64,000 nucleotides of DNA from Ferranicluibacter rubi (GTDB lineage Bacteria; Pseudomonadota; Alphaproteobacteria; Rhizobiales; Rhizobiaceae), in the NCBI RefSeq assembly GCF_011603255.1, contig NZ_JAANCM010000007.1, positions 62,001 through 126,000 of the forward strand, read 5' to 3'. This document shows positions 18,652-25,717 of the stretch, one piece after another; position 1 is the first letter of the stretch; each line of letters begins with the position of its first letter. The notes beneath the pieces are model-generated. The model ran no database searches. It was given only the letters and a program-made list of their open reading frames with translations, and was not told the origin of the DNA. Position numbers and translations under genes: made by a program.

Positions 18652-18671
18652 GATTGGCCTTTACGCCAATC
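18652..18671. promoter_or_regulatory. Candidate operator between the DJ-1/PfpI gene and glxA-like gene
   Basis: A perfect inverted repeat GATTGGC (18652-18658) and GCCAATC (18665-18671), spaced by 6 bp, sits in the 74-bp divergent promoter region, 13 bp before the chosen start of the regulator. It is placed where an AraC/GlxA-type regulator could control both directions. Confidence 0.55.
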
Positions 18672-18683
18672 ATCGCTCGTTTC

Positions 18684-19646
18684 ATGCCAAATGATCACCC
18701 CCATCGTATCGAGATCCTCGCCTTCGCGAACGCCCAGCTTCTGGATGTGACAGGGCCTGCGCAGGTCTTCGCCACGGCCAACGATCTCACGCCGGCAGGA
18801 GTGCCAAAGCCCTATGCGATCTGCATCGTCTCGACCGACGTGGAGGTCGTGACGAGCTCCGGCATCGTTCTGCGATCCACGACCCTTGCAGAAGAGGGGG
18901 GTGGGGGAACCCTCATCGTCTCCGGCGGCTATGGCGTGAATGCCGCATGCAGCGATACCGCACTCCTCGACTGGGTTCGCCGACGCGCGGCCATCGCATC
19001 GCGCACCGCTTCCGTCTGCAGCGGTGCCTTTCTCCTCGCCGAGGCCGGCCTTCTCGACGGCCGCCGCGCGGTGACGCACTGGGGCAGATGCGCCGAGTTC
19101 GCCGCCCGCTTTCCCGCGGTCCGCCTCGATCCTGATCCGATATTCGTTCGCGACGGACAGGTCTGGACCTCAGCAGGAGTGACGGCCGGCATCGATCTGG
19201 CTTTGGCGATGGTGGAGGCCGACAAGGGCCGGCCGCTGGCTCTGGCGATCGCACGCCAGCTCGTCGTGTTCCTCAAGCGGCCGGGCGGCCAGGCGCAGTT
19301 CAGCGCCGCGCTGGCCCTTCAGGAATCGGACGGCAACTTCGAGGGGTTGCACGGCTGGATAGCGGATCATCTCGACCGGGACCTGTCACTCGGCGCGCTG
19401 GCAGACCAAGCCGGCATGAGCCTTCGCTCCTTCTCTCGGCGCTACCGCCAAAGCACGGGCCGCACCCCGGCTGACGGCGTCGAAACCATCCGTTTCGAGA
19501 GCGCGCGGCAGCTTCTGGAAGATGGCGCGAGTGTGACGCGAACGTCGGCACGCTGTGGCTTCGGATCGACAGAAACAATGCGGCGCGTGTTCCTTCAGCG
19601 GCTTGGTGTCGGCCCCAATGCCTACAGGAGCCGGTTTCATGGTTGA
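18684..19646 (+). CDS. GlxA-family AraC-type regulator with an amidase-like N-domain
   Basis: The 320-residue protein combines a DJ-1/PfpI-like N-terminal domain (about 8-190, 'TASVCSGAFLLAEAGLLDGRRAVTHWG') with a C-terminal AraC helix-turn-helix (about 215-315, 'LSLGALADQAGMSLRSFSRRYRQSTGRTPADGV' and 'VTRTSARCGFGSTETMRRVF'). It keeps the elbow cysteine, but in this family the domain senses rather than catalyses. I chose the ATG at 18684 because family similarity begins right after it. An earlier in-frame start at 18654 overlaps the inverted repeat. It likely controls the divergent DJ-1/PfpI gene. Confidence 0.9.
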   Translation: MPNDHPHRIEILAFANAQLLDVTGPAQVFATANDLTPAGVPKPYAICIVSTDVEVVTSSGIVLRSTTLAEEGGGGTLIVSGGYGVNAACSDTALLDWVRRRAAIASRTASVCSGAFLLAEAGLLDGRRAVTHWGRCAEFAARFPAVRLDPDPIFVRDGQVWTSAGVTAGIDLALAMVEADKGRPLALAIARQLVVFLKRPGGQAQFSAALALQESDGNFEGLHGWIADHLDRDLSLGALADQAGMSLRSFSRRYRQSTGRTPADGVETIRFESARQLLEDGASVTRTSARCGFGSTETMRRVFLQRLGVGPNAYRSRFHG

Positions 19647-19791
19647 GCGAGCCTGAACCTCGTGCCTTCGAGGGTCTATCTAGACGTCACCTTTGTACGC
19701 CGAGGCATCCAGAAGAGCGGCGTCGGCGGTGCGTATACGTTGATCTAGCCGAGCTTGCTGGTGACGCAACGCCCAAGCCAGTGCCAAGAAT

Positions 19792-20472
19792 GTGTCCCTG
19801 CTGGTTGTGCTTCAAACAGTCGATGATAGACACACCTCGGTCGGGATCCTTCTGCGTTGATGATCGGTGCGCCCCGGCACGTCCTCGATGTATGGGTGTG
19901 ACCGCAGGACGACTGCGTCTCGATCGCCTGACCGCAACGGCCTTCTGCGACTTTCTTCCCCTGCTCGCTACGCTCGCATTCCTCGCGATCCAAGAAAGCC
20001 GCTCTCGGCCGTCCTGCATTCCATTTCGGTCCCTTCGGGATGCGGTGGCGATCGCCAGCGGTCTTTGACACCCCATCGAGGTCGCGCAGGGGCGCGGCCC
20101 GAGCAAACCGAAAGGATCACGATCATGGCTGTCATCGGCGAATTCACCACCAGCGGCAACACCATCCTGGGTACGGTCCGCACCCTCACCGTCGGCTTCA
20201 AGGCCCGTCTCAACCCCATCGACCGCACCTCGCGGGACGCGCCCGATTTCCGGATCATGAGCGGCATGGCCGAGGTGGGCGCCGCCTGGAAGGCCACGTC
20301 GAGCGACGGCGAGCCCTACATCTCGGTCAAGCTGGACGACCCGAGCTTCCCGTCCCCGATCACCGCGGCTCTCTGGCCGAGTGAAACCGACGGCGACTAC
20401 GCCCTCGTCTGGTCCCGCCAGAAGCGCGACGCCTGACAGCGCAGAGGCCTCGCCCCCAAAGGGCGGGGCCAC
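19792..20472 (+). repeat. 681-bp direct repeat, copy 2 (contains DUF736 gene)
   Basis: This is the second copy of the segment at 14974-15654, with two visible differences. Its left edge is at GTGTCCC (19792) and its right edge just after the DUF736 terminator stem (20472). It is followed by intact small plasmid genes, so this copy probably sits in the ancestral context, while copy 1 is followed by cargo. Confidence 0.93.
20125..20436 (+). CDS. DUF736 family protein, copy 2
   Basis: The 103-residue DUF736 protein is identical to copy 1 except for Phe at residue 25. It has the same start, ribosome-binding site and leader. Two small genes on the same strand follow at 20505 and 21039. Keeping two near-identical copies 4.8 kb apart implies recent duplication or gene conversion. 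Function of the family is not established. Confidence 0.9.
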   Translation: MAVIGEFTTSGNTILGTVRTLTVGFKARLNPIDRTSRDAPDFRIMSGMAEVGAAWKATSSDGEPYISVKLDDPSFPSPITAALWPSETDGDYALVWSRQKRDA

Positions 20473-20478
20473 CTTTCC
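20446..20478 (+). terminator. Terminator-like hairpin after DUF736 copy 2
   Basis: This is the same 10-bp stem as in copy 1 (20446-20455 with 20461-20470). Here the repeat ends just after the stem and the following bases ACCTTTCCG give a poorer T run, so read-through into the next gene (20505) is likely. Confidence 0.5.
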
Positions 20479-20504
20479 GCGAGATTGGCAACTGGAGCAT
20501 TGAC

Positions 20505-20753
20505 ATGGCCGAACCATCCACACCCACCCGCGCCCCGAACGCCGAGGACATCCCCTCTTGGCCCGACGGCGCCTGGGCTCACCTCGGTGAGGTCTGGCGC
20601 CGCGACTTCGACTGGAAGTCCGACGATTATGAGGTCGTCCTGCTGAAGGACACCGTGCCCCTGCGTGAACTCGTGATCCTCGACGAGCTGAGCTCACCCC
20701 CGTCGTCCCATCGCTCGGCGGCGGCGACCGTTCACCCCCCGCCAGCCGAGTGA
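20505..20753 (+). CDS. Small hypothetical plasmid protein
   Basis: The 82-residue frame starts at an ATG 34 bp after the DUF736 terminator stem. It contains 'EDIPSWPDGAWAHLGEVWRRDFDWKSDDYEVV', rich in Trp and acidic residues, and a Pro/Ser-rich tail that looks unstructured. I recognise no family. Its position after DUF736 and before another small gene suggests a conserved plasmid-backbone gene. Copy 1 of the repeat lacks it, having AraC/EamA cargo instead. Confidence 0.6.
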   Translation: MAEPSTPTRAPNAEDIPSWPDGAWAHLGEVWRRDFDWKSDDYEVVLLKDTVPLRELVILDELSSPPSSHRSAAATVHPPPAE

Positions 20754-21038
20754 TGCGACCGTGAACGCCGGATCCGTATCTGGCGGAGATCATGATCAGT
20801 TTCTCAGTGGCGCCGCTTCGCGTCGCAGGGGTGCCGACGGGTGCCACACTGGACCTTTCCCTCTCTGATAGAGCGGCAGTGTACGGCTCGGCGTCGCGCC
20901 TCAAGGACGCACGGTTCCCCCAAAATGCTGCGCATTTCGGCTCCCCCATGCGCCGGCTCCGCCGGTCGCGTGCCGCGATCCTTGACCCACTTCCTTCTCA
21001 CACGTTGCCGGACCTCCTTATCAACGAAGGAGCTTCCC

Positions 21039-21176
21039 ATGACCTACAACATCTTCCTCGACATCGCTGAACTGCGCGCCGAGCTGGCTTCCTGCTACCT
21101 GACCAAGCGCGAGCGCGCCGAGAGCCTGAAGCGCCTTGCGATCCTCATCGAGCGGGCGAAGGAGGCGGAGGCGTAA
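21039..21176 (+). CDS. Small hypothetical plasmid protein (45 aa)
   Basis: The ATG at 21039 is preceded by GAAGGAGC at a good distance. The product is 45 residues: 'MTYNIFLDIAELRAELASCY' followed by 'LTKRERAESLKRLAILIERA' and an acidic end, predicted helical. A decayed paralogue is found at about 17873. That selection kept the frame here and a relic exists elsewhere support it as a real gene. Function unknown. Confidence 0.65.
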   Translation: MTYNIFLDIAELRAELASCYLTKRERAESLKRLAILIERAKEAEA

Positions 21177-21426
21177 GCCTCCCCTCCCATGTCGGGACGG
21201 TGCTGCCGCCGGTTGGACGCGCAGTTGTTTGATCCGCGCGATACAGTCACTGGCGCCTTCCGCCGCAAGGGCCCTCGGCGGCGTCCCTGTTCCGACTCTC
21301 CAGCGGAGCGGTCTCTGCCCGCGCTGAGAGGGGGCGATCGTCCGCTGCAAATATCCGATGCGAGATGCTGACGTCACGGCAAGCACTGCAATGAAGGGCC
21401 GAAATCGGCCGCTCGACGAGCAATCG

Positions 21427-22143
21427 TTACACGGGCAGGTCCGGCATGGCGCCGTCCCTGACATTCCAGACCCAGGACGTCATCCCGCTTTCCTCGGCGC
21501 GGGCTTCGCGAGCCTCGCAATAGGCACTGTCGATATCGTCTGGAACGATGTACATGGCGATCGGCGGCGCCTGGTCGGGACGCAGCAGGAGGCTAGCCAT
21601 CGGCGTGGAGCGCGGCGGCTTGTAGCGCAGCATCTTCACGATGCTGGCGCCGCGAAACGTCAAGGCGTCCATTAGCGCCAGCTCATAGCGGCTGTCGAAC
21701 GGAATCCACCGATCGGTGACGACCATCAGCGCGATCTCCTCGACCCCCGCAATGCCGGCGGCGTCGATGCCGAAGGTTGCCACCGCCATCAGGTGACTGC
21801 CTTCCGTCGCATTCCACAGTGACAGTTCGGTTTCGAAGACCCGGTTCATGCGACGATGAAAGTCGTCCGACGGCATGAACGGGTATCGCGGCGCGTGTTT
21901 CATCGTCATCCGGACGCCGGCCCGTGCCGGAGCAACCTCCTTCACCTCGCCGATCAGCAGCGCCAAAGAGCGGCGCTTGCCCTGCGACCGGACGGCCTGG
22001 CAAAGGAACGTGTCGCGGCGTGCGGCGATGTCGGTTCCCTTGTCGGCGTCGAAGAATTCCGGCATGTAGAGCATGTCGGCCAGTCCCTTGCCTTTGGTGG
22101 GTTTCCCATCGGCTGCTTGTATGAGGAATTTTCGGATAACCGC
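21427..22143 (-). pseudogene. DUF1173 family protein, C-terminal part only
   Basis: Read on the minus strand, the frame continues from about 22143 ('VIRKFLIQAADGKPTKGKGL') through the ATG at 22074 to the stop at 21427 and ends 'TSWVWNVRDGAMPDLPV'. The order 'LADMLYMPEFFDADK', 'LALLIGEVKEV', 'DRWIPFDSRYELALMDAL' and 'WVWN' fits the second half of DUF1173 plasmid proteins, normally about 400 residues. A stop lies just upstream of 22143 and the N-terminal half is missing. From the ATG at 22074 a 215-residue product could still be made, but it would be half a protein. Confidence 0.7.
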
Positions 22144-22151
22144 CTAGTTGC

Positions 22152-22508
22152 AGGGTCGCCATCGCCCGCGCCCTTATTCTAGAACCCCGTATTCTCCTGC
22201 TTGATGAGCCGACGTCCGTTCTCGACGTCTCCATTCAGGCAGAAATCCTGAACCTTCTCAAAGACCTCAGAAAACGCGAGAACCTGACCTACATTCTCGT
22301 GAGCCATGATATGGCGGTCGTCGCGCATCTTTGCGACCGTGTCGCCGTCATGCAAAGCGGCATCTTTCTAGAGACGGTGACGAAGAAGCAGATCCTCGAA
22401 GGCACGGTGACACACCCATATACAAAGGTGCTGATGGACGGGAGCAGGGGCTACATGCCGAAGACGCCGATCGTCGCACACCAAAGTCCTGTTGAGATTG
22501 CCGGTTAG
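22152..22508 (+). pseudogene. C-terminal fragment of an Opp/Dpp-type ABC ATPase
   Basis: From 22152 the frame reads 'RVAIARALILEPRILLLDEPTSVLD', which is the end of the signature motif and Walker B of an oligopeptide-type ATPase. 'LTYILVSHDMAVVAHLCDRVAVM' (H-loop) and the typical C-terminus 'THPYTKVLMDG' follow, ending at 22508. Walker A and everything upstream are absent. The break lies within about 10 bp of the break in the oppositely oriented DUF1173 fragment. Confidence 0.85.
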
Positions 22509-22617
22509 CGTCCGCTTCTCTCAACGATGGGCATGCCTCGCTCTCGGAAAACCGATGCGATTTTCGATATAGCCCGATGCCAGTCGCGCCACCTGAACTG
22601 CCATTGTTGGTTGCATC

Positions 22618-24228
22618 CTAAAATTTCAGAATCTGACCGGCGGCGGATAATGTGCTCCGCAGCTTGTTGACGTTGACCTCACTCACTCGGCCACCCGGTG
22701 CAAGAGCCGCAGCCGCGCCTGCTGCCTGTCCGAGAACCATGAACGTCGGCTCGACGCGCACCGATGTGAAGGCGGCATGGCTTGCCGAAAGGGCGACGGG
22801 GACAATGAGATTGGTCACTTGCGAGGTCTTCGGCAGCATGGCGCGGTAGGGAATCTGGTAAGGGCCAACGCCGATGCTTTCGCGGGACTCGTCTGCGATG
22901 AAACCACTCAGAACGGTTCTGATCATGCCATGTTCGTCCATGGGATAGAAGCCGAGGCCGATCGCGTCGTTATACGTTGTCTTCTTGGCGAGATTGTTCT
23001 GCGTCAGGACGAACTGGCCGACAAGGCGCCGAGACTGGCGGACATACATCTGATACGGAATTCCGCCATTGTCTTTGAATTCATCGGCGCAGTATCCGAA
23101 TTTCGTCATATATTGGCGGACATTCGCAGGAACGCGCGGATCCGTCTGCGCAAACCACATCAGGCCTGTGATGTGATTGCGCACCTTTGCACGGATCTCC
23201 TCGCGCTTGGCTTCCGTCCCGGTGGTATAGTCGTAGCCGATGTGCCAGACATTGGTCGAGAAATAGCGCGTGGAATTAACGTCGAGCTTGCCATTGACCG
23301 TCATGCCACGGCCGAGGAAATGGGCCGCGTCCACGCCTTTGCCGGCTGCCTTCAAGGCCTGCAGGAACCTTGCCGTCGTTTCGTATCGGAGCGGATCATA
23401 GTCGGCAGGCCTTGTGAAGGGGATACGGTTGCCGGCCTCTTCTGTCACGCAGAGCCGGTAGTTGAAGGCCATCATGCTCGTGTCTGCAGAGCCGAGAGGT
23501 TTCTGACCGACATCGATCACGCCCGGTAGGAGGCCGCTGTTCCGGTTGCCGGCGATGACATAGGGATCGACGAGGATGGCTTTTCCTTCAACCTCGGGCC
23601 GTTTCAACTTCTGGACGCCTGCAGCGCTCTCGCCATATTTTGCACGACTTTCCCGACCGACGATCGTTTCGGCGCCAGATTTCAGTGTCAGATCGCCTTC
23701 ATAGCTGGCATCGACGAAAACTGTTCCGCAGTAAGCCTTGCCCGATAGCATGGTGATTTCGGTCAGCGCTTTTGAAACCCGCGTTGCCTTCAAGACACGC
23801 TGCTGCAGCTCGACCTTCACTTTCGCAGACGTCAGCATCGCGTTGAAGGTCGACTCCGCCCACTTCGATTCGAAGTAGATCCGGATCGGATCCGGCGTGC
23901 CATAATGCGCCTTCGCCTTGTTGAGAAACTCGGTCGTGATGCCGCCATAGACATTCTTGCGGGGGGATGCGTCGGTCTTGGTCAAACCGCTCGACAGCAT
24001 TCCGCCGACGTGAAGCGTAGGTTCGAGCAAAATAACGCTCTTCTTCAGACGCGCCGCCTGAATGGCGGCCGCAATCCCGCCGGGCGTTCCGCCATATACC
24101 ACGACATCAGCGCGCTGACAGGCGGCGTAAGCCGGCGCGGCAGCATACGATAAAAGTAGAGCAAAGGCTCCGCTGACCAGCCTTACGTAACTAGCTTTGC
24201 CATCCATAGAAAACGCTCCCATCGCCAT
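22618..24228 (-). CDS. Exported FAD-dependent oxidoreductase
   Basis: The 536-residue protein has an N-terminal signal peptide (hydrophobic 'LVSGAFALLLSYAAAPAYAA', cleavage near residue 36). The dinucleotide-binding motif follows in 'ADVVVYGGTPGGIAAAIQAARLKKSVILLEP', and the family pattern 'HVGGMLSSGLTKTD'. 'VFVDASYEGDL' and a second FAD motif near the C-terminus (about 500-520, 'EPTFMVLGQAAGAAAALA') match the FAD_oxidored (xanthan-lyase-associated) family. The substrate is unknown. It is monocistronic and no partner gene is near. An in-frame ATG at residue 8 is an alternative start. Confidence 0.85.
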   Translation of the reverse strand: MAMGAFSMDGKASYVRLVSGAFALLLSYAAAPAYAACQRADVVVYGGTPGGIAAAIQAARLKKSVILLEPTLHVGGMLSSGLTKTDASPRKNVYGGITTEFLNKAKAHYGTPDPIRIYFESKWAESTFNAMLTSAKVKVELQQRVLKATRVSKALTEITMLSGKAYCGTVFVDASYEGDLTLKSGAETIVGRESRAKYGESAAGVQKLKRPEVEGKAILVDPYVIAGNRNSGLLPGVIDVGQKPLGSADTSMMAFNYRLCVTEEAGNRIPFTRPADYDPLRYETTARFLQALKAAGKGVDAAHFLGRGMTVNGKLDVNSTRYFSTNVWHIGYDYTTGTEAKREEIRAKVRNHITGLMWFAQTDPRVPANVRQYMTKFGYCADEFKDNGGIPYQMYVRQSRRLVGQFVLTQNNLAKKTTYNDAIGLGFYPMDEHGMIRTVLSGFIADESRESIGVGPYQIPYRAMLPKTSQVTNLIVPVALSASHAAFTSVRVEPTFMVLGQAAGAAAALAPGGRVSEVNVNKLRSTLSAAGQILKF

Positions 24229-24529
24229 CTCGGATCCTTAGAGGTGTTCGTAATCGAAAACAATCTCAGTTCGGCAGCCACGTTTTGATTGCTCGTCATC
24301 GACGACGACCGCAGCTTGTTATTGATCCTGCGGAATTATACCGCGATCCATGATGTGAGGACTGCTTGTCGCGTCAGTGGAAGTCGCCTCTCTTTTGACC
24401 GTTGGTTGCACACAAGGAGCAAAGCTATAACCAGCGACAACGAGAAGCTTGCGAACCATGATCACGTTCCCTGGCGTGGAACCGTGCGCAGCGAACTGAG
24501 CGAGTGGATCCGGATACCTTTGTAAAACA
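24229..24529. other. Intergenic region with no recognised feature
   Basis: The 301-bp stretch upstream of the FAD oxidoreductase gene contains only short frames without family signatures or good ribosome-binding sites. I see no clear terminator for the gene at 24530. Confidence 0.4.
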
Positions 24530-25222
24530 TCAACGCCCGCAACCGGATCGTTGACGAGGCTCGACGAGTTCCTTTAGCATCCTGCGCAATTGAGGCCACG
24601 GCTCATGCCCATGTATGAGCCGTGGGTCGTGCAGCACAAGCAAGCAGTGGAGCTTGGCAGCGACCTCCATGAGGGAGGACGGCGGCATCAGTAGTACCAC
24701 GTTGGCGGAAATACCCGCAGAGCGATCGAGGTCCCTTTCCCCCCTGACGGCAGCGCTGTACCCTATGCGAGCGTCGGCCTTTTTCCAGGCTTGCCGCCTT
24801 TGGCGTAGTGTCGATCGTGCGGCGTCGAGCCGACCTGCGTCGATCCTGGAGGACAGGTGTCGGATCTCCGCGTATGTCGTCGCAATTTGAGGCGGCTCAC
24901 CTTCAAGTCCGTCGATCGCTACAGACGGATAGCCATCAAGGTCTGCCAATAGCCTGTCGCGCAGCGTCCGTACCCTGCGACTTTGGCGCAAATGCTGCTG
25001 ATGGAGGCTCCACCAACGCAACCAGATTTCTCGTACCGGAGCGGGCCCTCTTTCCGTCCGAGGCGCCATGTCAGTGAAGCGCTGCTGCAAAATCTGCGCT
25101 GTGTGTGAAAGAAGGTTTCGCCGCGTGATGATGTTCGGCGCGTCTTCGGCCTTGTGCCTTGTTGAGTTGTTCTTTTCAATCGAGATTTCGGGCAGAGTTC
25201 TGCTATTCTCGGAATCAGCCAT
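24530..25222 (-). CDS. Hypothetical protein, 230 aa
   Basis: I do not recognise this family. The protein is Arg-rich and appears mostly helical. It has a polar N-terminus, a segment 'RHLSSRIDAGRLDAARSTLRQRRQAWKKADARIGYS' that could be coiled coil, and a hydrophobic stretch 'ISANVVLLMPPSSLMEVAAKLHCLLVLHD' too polar for a certain membrane helix. It is divergent from the XRE-type regulator at 25358, with 135 bp between the two starts, so the regulator may control it. Coding-like base composition through the whole frame supports it. Confidence 0.55.
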   Translation of the reverse strand: MADSENSRTLPEISIEKNNSTRHKAEDAPNIITRRNLLSHTAQILQQRFTDMAPRTERGPAPVREIWLRWWSLHQQHLRQSRRVRTLRDRLLADLDGYPSVAIDGLEGEPPQIATTYAEIRHLSSRIDAGRLDAARSTLRQRRQAWKKADARIGYSAAVRGERDLDRSAGISANVVLLMPPSSLMEVAAKLHCLLVLHDPRLIHGHEPWPQLRRMLKELVEPRQRSGCGR

Positions 25223-25338
25223 GATCCAAGCTCCTGTAAGCTAGATTGTGGTCAGGCTGCTCTTGGTGGTGCGAACACCATGGGCAGCCGCTTTACAACA
25301 TGGGAGACTACCTTTGCAGCTCAGAATGGGCAAGCTAA

Positions 25339-25357
25339 TTCACAACAGGGTTGTGAA
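25339..25357. promoter_or_regulatory. Perfect palindrome abutting the XRE gene start codon
   Basis: TTCACAAC (25339-25346), a 3-nt spacer AGG, and GTTGTGAA (25350-25357) form a perfect 8-bp inverted repeat that ends at the base before the ATG at 25358. The only Shine-Dalgarno-like bases (AGGG, 25347-25350) fall in its centre. It is well placed as an autorepression operator, or as an RNA hairpin that hides the ribosome-binding site. Confidence 0.7.
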
Positions 25358-25597
25358 ATGAACTTTATGCAGTGCAAGCTGGCGCGCGTTTCGTTGGGCT
25401 GGGGTGTGAGAGAACTTGCGCTTGCAGCCAATGTTTCGACGCAGACCATCAGTCGGCTTGAAGCGGGTGGGCAACTTCGTCCCAGTACGGTAGACGGCAT
25501 CAGAAAAGTGCTTGAAGATGCCGGGATAGAGTTCATCGCTGAAAGCGACGATGGCGGCGTCGGAATCCGGCTGAAAGCCAGATCCTCTGGCACATAA
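25358..25597 (+). CDS. XRE-family helix-turn-helix regulator
   Basis: The 79-residue protein (ATG 25358) is a minimal XRE domain: 'CKLARVSLGWGVRELALAANVSTQTISRLEAGGQLRPSTVDGIRKVLEDAGIEF', followed by a short tail 'GGVGIRLKA'. Single-domain proteins ending 'AGIEFI...GGxGVRL' are common in alphaproteobacteria as small repressors. An upstream in-frame start at 25280 would include residues without family similarity. The start codon directly follows a perfect palindrome. It could control itself and the divergent 230-aa gene. Confidence 0.88.
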   Translation: MNFMQCKLARVSLGWGVRELALAANVSTQTISRLEAGGQLRPSTVDGIRKVLEDAGIEFIAESDDGGVGIRLKARSSGT

Positions 25598-25717
25598 CTC
25601 AATATGGGGCCGCCTACTGAACCGACAGGATTGTGCAGTTGCACAGTGTTTCTTGCCCTATCGTTGTGCGGACGCAAGTCTCGTTACGAGACCGCTACCT
25701 ACCTCTAGGATTTGTTC

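Noticed and set aside
19687-20949. 420-codon minus-strand frame across DUF736 copy 2
   Set aside because: It is antisense to DUF736 and present only in part in copy 1; composition is that of a shadow frame.
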